Shown here: positions 40,504 to 49,235 of the stretch, piece after piece
Layout of the letters: the number at the start of each line of letters is the position of its first letter
How positions within the stretch are numbered: position 1 is the first letter of the stretch
NCBI GenBank assembly: GCA_046483585.1
Contig: JAWOCV010000117.1
Coordinates: 1-64,000 of the forward strand
Length of the DNA: 64,000 nucleotides
Reading direction: 5' to 3'
Source: Marinilabilia sp046483585
GTDB taxonomy: Bacteria; Bacteroidota; Bacteroidia; Bacteroidales; Marinilabiliaceae
Made by a program: the position numbers and the translations under genes
The notes under the pieces: model-generated
The model's database searches: none
What the model saw: only the letters and a program-made list of their open reading frames with translations
What the model was told of the DNA's origin: nothing

Positions 40504-42945
40504 ATGAACAATTTTAGACAAGCCTCCGACGGTTTTGGATCAGCTGATTTTATAAGCGGGGAATCGGAGTTCATCCCTGTCACTGGAGATGATCTGGAGC
40601 AGGATACTGATGATAATCCCATCCCGGAGGAGCTTCCTGTATTGCCTTTGCGTAACACCATTTTATTTCCGGGCGTAATCATTCCCATTGCTATTGGTCG
40701 TGAAAAATCGCACCAGCTCATCAAAGATGTTGATAAAGCAAAAGGATATTTCGGGGCTCTGACCCAAAAAGATTACAAAGTTGATGATCCCGTTACTGAA
40801 GATCTTTACAAAACCGGGACAGTTGCCCGTATTATAAAGATCCTTCAGATGCCCGATAACTCTGTTTCTGTGATCATTCAGGGGAAGAAAAGGTTTCATC
40901 TGGATGAGATGATTGGGGATGACCCCTATTTGACCGGACGTGTTACGGTTTTGGAAGATAAAGAGCCCGGGGGGGATAAAACGCGGGAGTTTGAAGCAGT
41001 GGTGTCTTCTCTTAAAGATCTATCGCTTAAGCTGATTAAGCAATCACCCAATGTGCCACAAGAAGCCTCTTTTGCCATTCGCAATATTGAAAGTCCGGCT
41101 TTTCTTATCAATTATGTCTCTTCCAATTCGGATATTCCGGTTAAGGAGAAACAACGTCTCCTTGAGACCAATGATCTGAAGGGTCGGGGGATGCGGTTAG
41201 TGGAATTTCTTGTCAGAGAAGTGCAGCTTTCCGAGATTAAGAATGATATCCAGTCCAAAGTCAAACAGGATATGGACCAGCAGCAACGCGAGTATTTGCT
41301 GCAACAGCAAATGAAGACCATTCAGGACGAGCTGGGTTCCAGTCCTGTTGAAAAGGAGATCAGGGAGCTGGAAAACCAGGCTGTCAATAAAAAATGGTCT
41401 GAAGAAGTCAACGGACTCTTTAAGAAAGAACTGGAGAAACTGCACCGACTTAATCCGGCTTCAGGCGAATATTCCATTCAGTATAATTACCTGCAGACTT
41501 TGCTTGAACTCCCCTGGAATGAGTATACCAAAGACAACTTTGACCTGAGGAGGGCCCGCCGCATTCTTGATCGCGACCATTACGGACTGGAGAATGTCAA
41601 GGAAAGGATCCTGGAGCATCTGGCTGTGTTAAAACTAAGAGGGAACCTGAAGTCCCCCATTCTTTGCCTTTATGGTCCGCCAGGGGTGGGGAAAACATCC
41701 CTGGGGAAATCGGTTGCAGAAGCTCTGGGTCGTCAATATATCAGGATGTCACTGGGCGGTCTTCATGATGAGGCTGAAATACGTGGACACCGAAAGACTT
41801 ATGTCGGTGCCATGCCGGGACGAATCATTCAGAACATCAAGAAAGCAGGCTCAGCCAATCCTGTATTTATCCTCGATGAGGTTGACAAGGTCAGCAACAG
41901 CTTCCACGGTGATCCGGCTTCTGCTTTGCTGGAAGTTCTTGATCCTGAACAGAACAGTGCCTTTCATGATAATTTCCTTGAAGTGGATTTTGATCTTTCG
42001 CAGGTGATCTTCATTGCTACCGCCAATACGCTCAATTCCATTTCATCACCATTGCTTGACCGTATGGAGTTGATCGATGTTAATGGGTACATTCTTGAAG
42101 AGAAAGTGGAAATCGCCCGTCGCCATCTGATTCCCCAGCTACTCGACAATCATGGCATCCCCGTAGGGACGGTTACTTTGCCCCGTCGTACGATTGGTTA
42201 TGTTATTGATCATTATACGAGAGAATCCGGCGTACGGGATCTGAACAAATCTTTAGCCCGGCTTTACCGGAAAATTGCCCTAAGGCTTGCTACCGATGAG
42301 AAGGTAAAAAAAACCGTGACCATAGCTGATGCCCGTGAATATCTTGGTGCCGAAAGATTTTCGAAAGACACATGGCAGGACAACCGGTTTGCGGGGGTGG
42401 TTACGGGGTTGGCCTGGACCGCTGCCGGAGGCGAAATCTTATTTGTTGAAAGTAGTTTGAGTAAAGGAAATGGCCGCCTGACCCTGACCGGGAACCTTGG
42501 TGAAGTAATGAAAGAGTCGGCCATGCTGGCCCTTGAATACCTGAAATCTCATGCCGGTTTCCTCGAGCTCCGGGAAGAGATCTTCGATGAAAGGAATGTG
42601 CATGTGCATGTTCCGGAGGGAGCCATCCCTAAAGACGGGCCATCGGCGGGTATCACCATGGTTACATCGCTGGCATCTTCCTTTACAGGGCGGAAAGTCA
42701 AGTCGCGAATTGCCATGACCGGAGAGATCACTCTTCGGGGGAAGGTATTGCCGGTAGGAGGGATTAAAGAGAAAATTCTGGCTGCAAGGCGGGCGGGAAT
42801 CAATGAGATCGTTCTGTCCAAAGAGAACAAAAAAGACATTAATGAGATCAAACCCATCTATCTGGAAGGACTCACGATCCATTACGTAGAGGAGATACTT
42901 GAAGTACTCAAACTTGCATTGACCAGGGACAAGGCCGAAAAGTAG
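40504..42945 (+). CDS. lon: ATP-dependent protease Lon (LonA)
   Basis: Cytosolic AAA+ serine protease that degrades misfolded and regulatory proteins. It has an acidic N-terminal tail (1-45), the LON substrate-binding domain (LPVLPLRNTILFPGVIIPI), a coiled-coil linker, Walker A GPPGVGKTS (391-399), Walker B FILDEVDK, and the protease domain with catalytic Ser714 in DGPSAGITM and its lysine partner in GGIKEKILAARRAGI. 813 residues is normal. It converges with the ADP-ribosylglycohydrolase homologue, with 9 bp between stops. Confidence 0.97.
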   Translation: MNNFRQASDGFGSADFISGESEFIPVTGDDLEQDTDDNPIPEELPVLPLRNTILFPGVIIPIAIGREKSHQLIKDVDKAKGYFGALTQKDYKVDDPVTEDLYKTGTVARIIKILQMPDNSVSVIIQGKKRFHLDEMIGDDPYLTGRVTVLEDKEPGGDKTREFEAVVSSLKDLSLKLIKQSPNVPQEASFAIRNIESPAFLINYVSSNSDIPVKEKQRLLETNDLKGRGMRLVEFLVREVQLSEIKNDIQSKVKQDMDQQQREYLLQQQMKTIQDELGSSPVEKEIRELENQAVNKKWSEEVNGLFKKELEKLHRLNPASGEYSIQYNYLQTLLELPWNEYTKDNFDLRRARRILDRDHYGLENVKERILEHLAVLKLRGNLKSPILCLYGPPGVGKTSLGKSVAEALGRQYIRMSLGGLHDEAEIRGHRKTYVGAMPGRIIQNIKKAGSANPVFILDEVDKVSNSFHGDPASALLEVLDPEQNSAFHDNFLEVDFDLSQVIFIATANTLNSISSPLLDRMELIDVNGYILEEKVEIARRHLIPQLLDNHGIPVGTVTLPRRTIGYVIDHYTRESGVRDLNKSLARLYRKIALRLATDEKVKKTVTIADAREYLGAERFSKDTWQDNRFAGVVTGLAWTAAGGEILFVESSLSKGNGRLTLTGNLGEVMKESAMLALEYLKSHAGFLELREEIFDERNVHVHVPEGAIPKDGPSAGITMVTSLASSFTGRKVKSRIAMTGEITLRGKVLPVGGIKEKILAARRAGINEIVLSKENKKDINEIKPIYLEGLTIHYVEEILEVLKLALTRDKAEK

Positions 42946-42954
42946 GGCGTTGGT

Positions 42955-43743
42955 TCAGGAACTTTGCTGTCCTACACTTATGAACCGTTCTTCGAAAGCA
43001 TCCAAAATGGCTTGCATTTCGGGCGTAATACGTTCCAGAGCACGGCGGGTGATCGATTTTGGGATATGCTGGAAGTAAGCTTCAGCAAGCCCCCCGGCTA
43101 TGGATGCGATGGTATTGCTTGGACCACCAATGGTTATGGCCAGCCTTATGGCTTCTTCATAATCGGACGCTTCTATAAATGCTGCAAATGCCGGTTGAAC
43201 AGGAGAGTCTTCACTGGCGGGAGAAAGCTTTCGATCGATCCAGTCGTCCACCGTCAGGGATAAGTCATAATCAAAAGCCTGGCCGATAAATGTTTTGATC
43301 TCTTTTTTTGTTCCGGCCGATTTACAGATAAATATGGCTGAGGCAACTGCTTTCGCAGCCGTTATTCGTTCAGAAATGTTGTGGGTGATGCGGGTGCTTT
43401 TTTCTGCTTCCTGAAGGGCCTCTTCAACACTTTGGGCGGCAAATCCTACGGGACTTATCCTGCGGGCTGCCCCGTCCCCCTTGCTTAGGTAAGGTTTTGA
43501 ATCATCTGAAAGGGCCCATTCCAGAAATTGCGGACGATAACCGGCTTTAGGAAAGGCTCTTACCCATTCCTTTAGCGTTTGCTCATAATTTTCATTGCGG
43601 AGTATTGAGTCAGCTGTGGCTAATGTTAAAACTGTGTCATCGGTATAAGCCGAGGAGGGCCGGAAAAGCTGAAAATCTAAATCGGGTGTGTTTCCTGAAT
43701 TAAATGCTGAACCAATAATGTCGCCGATTATTGCACCTTTCAT
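42955..43743 (-). CDS. ADP-ribosylglycohydrolase (DraG/ARH) family protein with altered metal motif
   Basis: The family removes ADP-ribose from modified proteins or nucleic acids with two Mg ions. Present are GAIIGDIIGS at the N-terminus and YTDDTVLT (Asp35, Asp36), the first metal motif. The second motif, normally GGDTDT or GGDSDT, reads GGPSNT (206-211), so both metal-binding aspartates are replaced by Pro and Asn. The following IASIAGGLAEA helix is intact. The protein may be catalytically weak or bind ADP-ribose without cleaving it. 262 residues, a compact member. Single gene. Confidence 0.85.
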   Translation of the reverse strand: MKGAIIGDIIGSAFNSGNTPDLDFQLFRPSSAYTDDTVLTLATADSILRNENYEQTLKEWVRAFPKAGYRPQFLEWALSDDSKPYLSKGDGAARRISPVGFAAQSVEEALQEAEKSTRITHNISERITAAKAVASAIFICKSAGTKKEIKTFIGQAFDYDLSLTVDDWIDRKLSPASEDSPVQPAFAAFIEASDYEEAIRLAITIGGPSNTIASIAGGLAEAYFQHIPKSITRRALERITPEMQAILDAFEERFISVGQQSS

Positions 43744-44189
43744 ATTTTTGTGAGGATTTAATTTAATTAATTTAGATGTCTGATCATAAACCCGTTACTG
43801 AAGAATTATTTGTTGTTGATCTTTTTCAGAAAATTTTGATCCTCATTAAAAAATAGATCGGTTGAAAATATATTTTCAGGATAGACCATAGACAAAATAT
43901 ATTCTCCCAAAACAGGCCCAATTTAGGGGGCTAAATATGATAAGTTTTCCTCAAAAAACAAACTTTTCTGATAATTATTGTAACAGGTCTGGTAATACAG
44001 GTGAGCCGATGTTTATGTTCCTCAATTAATTTGCTTCAAGCAATCCTGCATGAAACAAAATGCCGTGTGATTAACCGTTATTTTGTATATTTGAACTTAT
44101 GTGAGGGAATCCGGAAACTACTTGCTTTTTTGGCTTGGTTTCTTCCGGGTGCGATTATGCCAAACTGCCGGATCTAAACATAGTAATAT
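43744..44189. other. Intergenic region between divergent genes
   Basis: 446 bp without a recognisable gene. A short frame at 44135-44332 overlaps the start of the AI-2E gene in another frame and is a shadow. A TATATTTG -7 box lies at 44086-44093. Several ATATTTTC.GGATAGACCATAGAC-like AT-rich segments are present but no clear repeat of the families seen elsewhere. Confidence 0.5.
44086..44093 (+). promoter_or_regulatory. -7 box for the AI-2E family transporter gene
   Basis: TATATTTG matches TAnnTTTG, 96 bases before the start codon. Confidence 0.35.
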
Positions 44190-45299
44190 ATGAGCATGAG
44201 GTCATTTTTGAAAAATCTTTTTCTGACGCTGGCTATCTTCGTCGGGATCTTTCTATTGTGGTATTTTCGTTCTATTGTTATGTTCGTAGCTGTAGCAGCG
44301 ATCATATCCCTGATTACCCGTCCCCTTTTTGAACTTTATCACAGCCTTCACATTCGCCGTCTTCGGATCGGCAGAAGCCTGGCCGCCCTGCTTACGGTTC
44401 TGACGTTGTGGGTCTTTATTGTGATGTTTTTTCGTTTTACGGTTCCCCTTATTGCCACTGAAATACAGTTCTTTTCTTCTATTGATATCCCTGTCGCGCT
44501 TGATAAAGTCGGACGGTTACTTTCGGAACTCCTTGCTCCGATCAGAGGCTCCGAGTTCGGACAGACGATCATGGAAAGCATTGAAGAAGAGTTTGAAGTG
44601 GCATTGCTGACCCTTCTTGACTTTGAACAGGTCCGGGACTTTTTTGCTTCTGTGGTTGAGTTTTTCGGAGGCATTTTTATAGCCGCGTTTTCCATTACAT
44701 TCATAACTTTTTTCTTCCTCAAAGAAGAGGGACTTCTCATTGGCGGGATTCTTGTTTTTGTCCCTGCTCGTCATGAAGACTCCATAAGGCATGCTTTAAT
44801 TTCAATCCGGTATCTTTTGCGCCGGTATCTTGTGGGCATCCTGATCCAGACCACCCTGATGGGGACGATTGTCACTTCAGGGTTTTCCATCCTTGGAATT
44901 GGGTTCAGCCATGCTGCAGTGATCGGTCTTTTTAGTGGTCTTATGAATATTATTCCTTATCTGGGCCCCCTGATTGGGGCGACATTTGGTATTAGTGTGG
45001 GCACCCTTGTGTACCTGCAGTTATCCATGGAAATGACATTCCTTTCTTTTCTGGGGGGTATGATCCTGGTTTATGTGACGGCACAACTGGTGGATAATAT
45101 GTTATTCCAGCCACTGATCTTTTCAAACAGTGTAAAGGCTCATCCTCTTGAGATATTTATCGTGATTCTTAGCGCCGGTTATCTTTCCGGGATTGTCGGT
45201 ATGTTTTTGGCCATTCCTGTATATACCATTCTCAGGGTTATCGCCCGGGAGTTTTTTAATAAATACGAAGTGGTTATGCGGCTGACGGATCGAATGTGA
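44190..45299 (+). CDS. AI-2E/PerM-family membrane transporter
   Basis: About eight membrane helices in the family arrangement: two N-terminal helices, a central amphipathic region (residues 85-150, LSELLAPIRG, EVALLTLLDF) and a C-terminal bundle with the conserved GLMNIIPYLGPLIGATFG and VDNMLFQPLIFS motifs. Members export small molecules or ions (AI-2, Na+/H+ antiport in some); the substrate here is unknown. 369 residues. A second possible start is Met3. It converges with the SPOR gene, with 9 bp between stops. Confidence 0.88.
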   Translation: MSMRSFLKNLFLTLAIFVGIFLLWYFRSIVMFVAVAAIISLITRPLFELYHSLHIRRLRIGRSLAALLTVLTLWVFIVMFFRFTVPLIATEIQFFSSIDIPVALDKVGRLLSELLAPIRGSEFGQTIMESIEEEFEVALLTLLDFEQVRDFFASVVEFFGGIFIAAFSITFITFFFLKEEGLLIGGILVFVPARHEDSIRHALISIRYLLRRYLVGILIQTTLMGTIVTSGFSILGIGFSHAAVIGLFSGLMNIIPYLGPLIGATFGISVGTLVYLQLSMEMTFLSFLGGMILVYVTAQLVDNMLFQPLIFSNSVKAHPLEIFIVILSAGYLSGIVGMFLAIPVYTILRVIAREFFNKYEVVMRLTDRM

Positions 45300-45308
45300 G
45301 GAAGCTTT

Positions 45309-45968
45309 TCAGTTACCCGAAAGGCGTCCCGGGATGCTGTCAGCTCTCATATTCAGTGCATCGCTGACTTTTATACGATGTCCGTCCTGGGTTGCGATAA
45401 TGTGTGCCTCTTCAAAACCAATTTTTCTGATCACTTTATTGAATTCCGATGCCTCATTGTAGGTAGGGAAAATTCCAAGTGTAAACTGGTTTATGCCGGC
45501 CGCACTATTCTGATGAAGGGATACCATATTATTGCGGAATTTTTCCAGATCAACTCCCAGGTAGGCGCCGATCTGAACGCTAAAGAATATGCCGTCGTCG
45601 GGAATAAAGAACGCAACGGTATCTGAAGCGGGCGTGATGATCTCTGCCTTTTCAGGTGGCGTTGAATCTTCCTTGGTTACTGGTGTGGTTTTTTCCCGGG
45701 AAGTTTCGGTAATGGTTTCCAGGCTTGTGGAATCTTTTTCCTGGGCAGAATATATTCCATCCGGATAATTTCCGTCCATCGAAAAAACCCACAATCCCGC
45801 CAGGGATGTAATAGCAGCCAGAATGACCCATAAAAGTGTCCTGCGGAGATTTCTGAGTGACCGGCTTTGTTGTTCGGTGGATTCCCGCAGTCTTTCCACC
45901 TCTTTTTCCAGAGCTTCCCGTCTTGTCTCTTCTTTCCATTGATTAAATTCTGTTTCGTGGTCTGTCAT
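45309..45968 (-). CDS. SPOR-domain membrane protein
   Basis: An N-terminal charged coiled coil (about 8-42, EEKEVERLRES-like) precedes one membrane helix (about 44-65, LLWVILAAITSLAGLWVF), a threonine/serine/lysine-rich linker (70-120) and a C-terminal SPOR-like domain (about 127-205, FFSVQIGAYLGVDLEKF then NQFTLGIFPTYNEASEF). SPOR domains bind denuded peptidoglycan at division sites, so a role in envelope or division is inferred. The NUDIX gene lies 22 bp upstream on the same strand. Confidence 0.78.
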   Translation of the reverse strand: MTDHETEFNQWKEETRREALEKEVERLRESTEQQSRSLRNLRRTLLWVILAAITSLAGLWVFSMDGNYPDGIYSAQEKDSTSLETITETSREKTTPVTKEDSTPPEKAEIITPASDTVAFFIPDDGIFFSVQIGAYLGVDLEKFRNNMVSLHQNSAAGINQFTLGIFPTYNEASEFNKVIRKIGFEEAHIIATQDGHRIKVSDALNMRADSIPGRLSGN

Positions 45969-45990
45969 AAATGGTGATTTTCAGTTAAGG

Positions 45991-46608
45991 TCAAACTAAT
46001 CCGGCTTTTTTTACGATCTCTTTTATGGACGGGTATGTCTTATTTGCAAACAAAGCGGCTTCGGAGATGTGAAGCCAGGTAACGCTGGAAATATCTTCTT
46101 CTTTCTGTGGGGTCGGACTTCCCGTGTCCTCCGAAACCATTTCGAACCACCGGGTCTCTTTAAAAACAGGTTGATCATCCAAATAATAGATATGGAAAGA
46201 GGAGCCAATGGGAGCGATGATGTCAGGAAGGGCTATCCCGCACTCCTCAGATACTTCGCGGCGGGCCGCTTCTTCGAAATTCTCGTTTGGTTCCACTTTT
46301 CCTTTGGGCAGATCAGGTCGTCCGAGTCTGTGGAGCACCAGAAAATGGTCGCGGTTTTTGTTCCATACCAGTCCGCCTGCGGCTGGCATGTTCTTAAAAA
46401 AACCCCTGAATCTTTTCAGGAGTTCGTATTTATTGTGATGATAAATATATGCTTCTTTCTGATTTTCATTGGATTCAAAATCGAGAAGGAATTTGCGTAA
46501 TTCACCTTCACTTCCCAGTTTATGAATGCCTCCGAAATCAGGGGAAAGATCTGTATCTATGCGGTCTGTAAGAATGATTGCTCTGTCTTTGAAAAATATC
46601 TTGTACAT
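45991..46608 (-). CDS. NUDIX hydrolase
   Basis: Pyrophosphohydrolase. The Nudix box GKVEPNENFEEAARREVSEE, then CGI matches Gx5Ex7REUxEExGU completely. An N-terminal domain of about 65 residues (MYKIFFKDRAIILTDRI) precedes it, as in a group of Bacteroidota NUDIX proteins encoded next to pyrE. The start is Met at 46608; the frame continues upstream through pyrE but that part reads in antisense. The start codons of this gene and of pyrE are only 7 bp apart. Substrate unknown. Confidence 0.9.
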   Translation of the reverse strand: MYKIFFKDRAIILTDRIDTDLSPDFGGIHKLGSEGELRKFLLDFESNENQKEAYIYHHNKYELLKRFRGFFKNMPAAGGLVWNKNRDHFLVLHRLGRPDLPKGKVEPNENFEEAARREVSEECGIALPDIIAPIGSSFHIYYLDDQPVFKETRWFEMVSEDTGSPTPQKEEDISSVTWLHISEAALFANKTYPSIKEIVKKAGLV

Positions 46609-46611
46609 TTG
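46604..46611 (+). promoter_or_regulatory. -7 box of pyrE overlapping the NUDIX start codon
   Basis: TACATTTG(CA) matches the -7 consensus exactly. It covers the NUDIX start codon (46606-46608, minus strand) and ends 4 bp before the pyrE ATG, so a transcript from it would have almost no leader. A TTG at 46578-46580 lies 23 bp upstream. Confidence 0.5.
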
Positions 46612-46615
46612 CAAT

Positions 46616-47251
46616 ATGAAAAATTTAGAGGACATTATATCAACACAACTATTGCAAATAAAAGCAATAAAACTACAACCTGCAAACCCTTTTACATGGG
46701 CTTCGGGTTGGATATCACCCATATATTGTGACAATCGAAAAACATTGTCATGGCCTGATGTGCGGAATTTTATTAAGATTCAGTTTGCACGCCGGATCAT
46801 GGAGCGCTGGCCTCAGGTCGATGTGGTTGCAGGCGTGGCTACCGGCGGCATTGCTCAGGGGGCTATGGTGGCTGATGAATTGGGGAAGCCTTTTGTTTAT
46901 GTTCGTTCGAGTGCCAAAGGCCACGGCCTCGAAAACCTCATTGAGGGAGATTTGAAAGCCGGTCAGAAGGTCGTGGTCATCGAAGATCTGATCTCTACTG
47001 GTGGCAGCAGCCTTAAAGCTGTAAAAGCCCTTCGTGACGGTGGTGCAGAAGTACTCGGCATGCTGGCCATTTTTTCATATGGATTCGAAGTGGCTGCTGA
47101 TCATTTTTCCGAAGCAGGGGTTGAGTACGAAACCCTCAGCAATTATCAGGCTCTTCTTAAGGTTGCGGCCGAAACCGGATATGTTTCCCCCGGCGACCTT
47201 GATGCCTTATCGCAATGGCGGGAAGATCCTGCCAACTGGAGTCCGCGTTAA
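46616..47251 (+). CDS. pyrE: Orotate phosphoribosyltransferase
   Basis: Converts orotate and PRPP to OMP in pyrimidine synthesis. The PRPP-binding signature is KVVVIEDLISTGGSSLKAV; the N-terminal FTWASGWISPIYCDNRK block binds orotate. 211 residues from the ATG at 46616, the normal length; the frame is open further upstream (to 46526) but this overlaps the divergent NUDIX gene. It heads the rightward side of the conserved pyrE/SRPBCC/birA/rsfS block. Confidence 0.96.
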   Translation: MKNLEDIISTQLLQIKAIKLQPANPFTWASGWISPIYCDNRKTLSWPDVRNFIKIQFARRIMERWPQVDVVAGVATGGIAQGAMVADELGKPFVYVRSSAKGHGLENLIEGDLKAGQKVVVIEDLISTGGSSLKAVKALRDGGAEVLGMLAIFSYGFEVAADHFSEAGVEYETLSNYQALLKVAAETGYVSPGDLDALSQWREDPANWSPR

Positions 47252-47432
47252 GCAATCCCCTTTACGTCCCGTCCCGGACTCCCCTGGTTTCCCTGGAAGT
47301 TTGGTCAGGCATCAGAAAAAGGGAATGGATGAAAATCAATATTTTTTTAGCCCGTTCTGAACTTTCGGGATCAGTGATGCGTTCCCCGTAACATTGTAAT
47401 CCCTGATGCTCAATTTAAAGAAAAATTATTAT

Positions 47433-47837
47433 ATGACATATTTTGAAAGTGATGTAAAAAGCATCCCCTATCCGGCCGGAAAAGTTTACGGCTTCTTGTC
47501 AGATTTTGACAATTTCGGTTCATTGATAGATTCAGACAAGATCAGTAACTGGCAGAGTTTTGGCGATAGTTGCAGTTTTGAGGTGGAAGGTCTTGGCGGG
47601 GTGGATCTCACGATCACAGATCAGAAGCCGGATAAGCACATTAAGTATGCGGCCGGGGGAAATGTTCCGTTTAATTTTTATCTGTGGGTTGAGCTCACCG
47701 AGGTTGAAGAGGATCAATGCCACCTTAAACTTACGCTCGAAGCTGATCTGAATCCAATGATGAAGATGATGGCTGAAGAACCACTCAAAAAGTTTTTGGG
47801 GATGCTTGCCGATAGCATTGCAGGCCACGCTTATTAG
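47433..47837 (+). CDS. SRPBCC/START-like family protein
   Basis: 134-residue helix-grip protein (TYFESDVKSIPYPAGKVYGF, then LSDFDNF at the N-terminus, final helix MAEEPLKKFLGMLADSIAG). The cavity fold binds hydrophobic ligands in other members; the ligand is unknown here. I use ATG 47433; ATG 47406 is in frame and possible. The stop codon overlaps the birA stop on the other strand by two bases. It is regularly found between pyrE and birA in Bacteroidota. Confidence 0.82.
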   Translation: MTYFESDVKSIPYPAGKVYGFLSDFDNFGSLIDSDKISNWQSFGDSCSFEVEGLGGVDLTITDQKPDKHIKYAAGGNVPFNFYLWVELTEVEEDQCHLKLTLEADLNPMMKMMAEEPLKKFLGMLADSIAGHAY

Positions 47838-48574
47838 AGAACGTATTCAACTTCTTTGAAAGCATAGCTGGAAATTTCGCCGTTATCGCGGAGCAGGAAC
47901 AAATGGCCTGCCGGACCGATGCCTGAGAATCTGGCCATAAATTCGCCATTGGCATCTTTGTAACGGTACCGGCCTGAACTGCGGTAAAGACGGGCCAGGT
48001 ATTTTTCTTCTATTGTTTGGGTGAATCCTTCGGAAAGAGTTGCATAATGATCTGTCAGGGATTCGAAGAGGTTCTGGAACAGTTCAGGCAGATTTTGCTC
48101 CAGGCCGGTTATTTGCAACAAAGATACAGGGTTGGGGAGGTTGTCCGGAAATTCAGGCTGGTTCACATTGATTCCGATGCCGGCAATACATTGATCGATC
48201 ACCGGGCCTTTAAGGGCATTTTCAATAAGAATGCCCCCCAGTTTCCGGTCTTTATGATAAATGTCGTTGGGCCATTTGATGTATACCGGGGATATGATCT
48301 TTTCAAGAACTTCGGTTAGCGCCACCGACACTGTTTTCGACAAAATAAATTGTTCAGATGCGGTTATCATCGTGGGGTGAAGAACAATAGAAAAAGTGAT
48401 GTTTTTACCGGGGAGGCTTTCCCATGTATTTCCCGGCTGGCCCCGGCCGGCGGTTTGATTTGAAGTGATCACAACGGAACATTCCGGCAGGTCCCGTTCT
48501 TTCAGTAATGCCTTAAGATATGAACTGGTAGAAGCGGTCTCTTCGATTTGGATGATCTGCGGTGTTGTCTCCAT
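47834..48574 (-). CDS. birA: Biotin-[acetyl-CoA-carboxylase] ligase
   Basis: Activates biotin to biotinyl-AMP and attaches it to the carboxyl-carrier protein. Motifs are SNQTAGRGQPGNTWES (biotinyl-AMP loop, normally GRGRxGxxW), YIKWPNDI with the catalytic lysine, and KLGGILIE. 246 residues with no N-terminal winged helix, so it is a ligase only, not a repressor. It is divergent from rsfS, with -7-like boxes for both directions in the 166-bp gap. Confidence 0.94.
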   Translation of the reverse strand: METTPQIIQIEETASTSSYLKALLKERDLPECSVVITSNQTAGRGQPGNTWESLPGKNITFSIVLHPTMITASEQFILSKTVSVALTEVLEKIISPVYIKWPNDIYHKDRKLGGILIENALKGPVIDQCIAGIGINVNQPEFPDNLPNPVSLLQITGLEQNLPELFQNLFESLTDHYATLSEGFTQTIEEKYLARLYRSSGRYRYKDANGEFMARFSGIGPAGHLFLLRDNGEISSYAFKEVEYVL

Positions 48575-48621
48575 ATGCTAAGTTTTTGCGACAGATTGTC
48601 ATAACGCCTTTTCGGATGAAG

Positions 48622-48629
48622 CAAAAATA
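48622..48629 (-). promoter_or_regulatory. -7 box of birA
   Basis: The minus strand reads TATTTTTG (plus CAAAAATA), 48 bases before the birA start. No matching -33 was found. Confidence 0.35.
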
Positions 48630-48653
48630 GGTATATATATCCTATTAAAGTGT

Positions 48654-48661
48654 TATCTTTG
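48654..48661 (+). promoter_or_regulatory. -7 box of rsfS
   Basis: TATCTTTG matches TAnnTTTG, 79 bases before rsfS and back-to-back with the birA box 24 bases away. Confidence 0.4.
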
Positions 48662-48740
48662 AGCGCAAATTTTATTGTGGCATTGTTTTTTCTGTATTAA
48701 AACAAAATACACGAAAGTTAAACGAAAAAAGTTTTTTTGA

Positions 48741-49121
48741 ATGGGAGAAAATCATCGGGAAGTGATGACATCTGAAGAGCTTGTTGAAGCTGTTGTGACA
48801 GGTATTCAGGAAAAGAAAGGCACCAACATAACAGTTCTGGATCTTCGGAATATTGAAAATATGATCGCTGAATTTTTTGTGATATGTGAGGGAGAGAGCA
48901 ATGTCCATGTCGATGCCGTTTCTGACGCTGTAGAGGATTTCGTTCGAAAGGATGCAGGTGAAAAACCTTTCCATGTTGAAGGTAAACAAAATGCTGAATG
49001 GATATTGCTGGACTATATGAATGTTGTGGTACATGTATTTCAGAAGCCGGTCCGTCGTTTTTACAGACTTGAGGACTTATGGGCCGATGCCGGGCGAACC
49101 GATATTGAAGAGCTGAATTAA
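48741..49121 (+). CDS. rsfS: Ribosomal silencing factor RsfS
   Basis: Binds L14 (uL14) and blocks subunit joining when nutrients are scarce. The DUF143 fold is seen in ITVLDLRNIENMIAEFFVIC, then GESNVHVDAVSDAVEDFV, and the C-terminal block EWILLDYMNVVVHVFQKPVRRFYRLEDLW. 126 residues is typical. In related genomes ftsH follows closely; here a repeat element of about 460 bp and 621 bp of non-coding DNA separate the two. Confidence 0.95.
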   Translation: MGENHREVMTSEELVEAVVTGIQEKKGTNITVLDLRNIENMIAEFFVICEGESNVHVDAVSDAVEDFVRKDAGEKPFHVEGKQNAEWILLDYMNVVVHVFQKPVRRFYRLEDLWADAGRTDIEELN

Positions 49122-49235
49122 ATTTTTTCTAAACATAAAGTCCGTTAATACTCTCCATGTACTTGTGATACAATTGTTTGATCTTGAAGAATTGGTTTGT
49201 GTTAAAATACGGATTATGAATAATATATGAATCAT

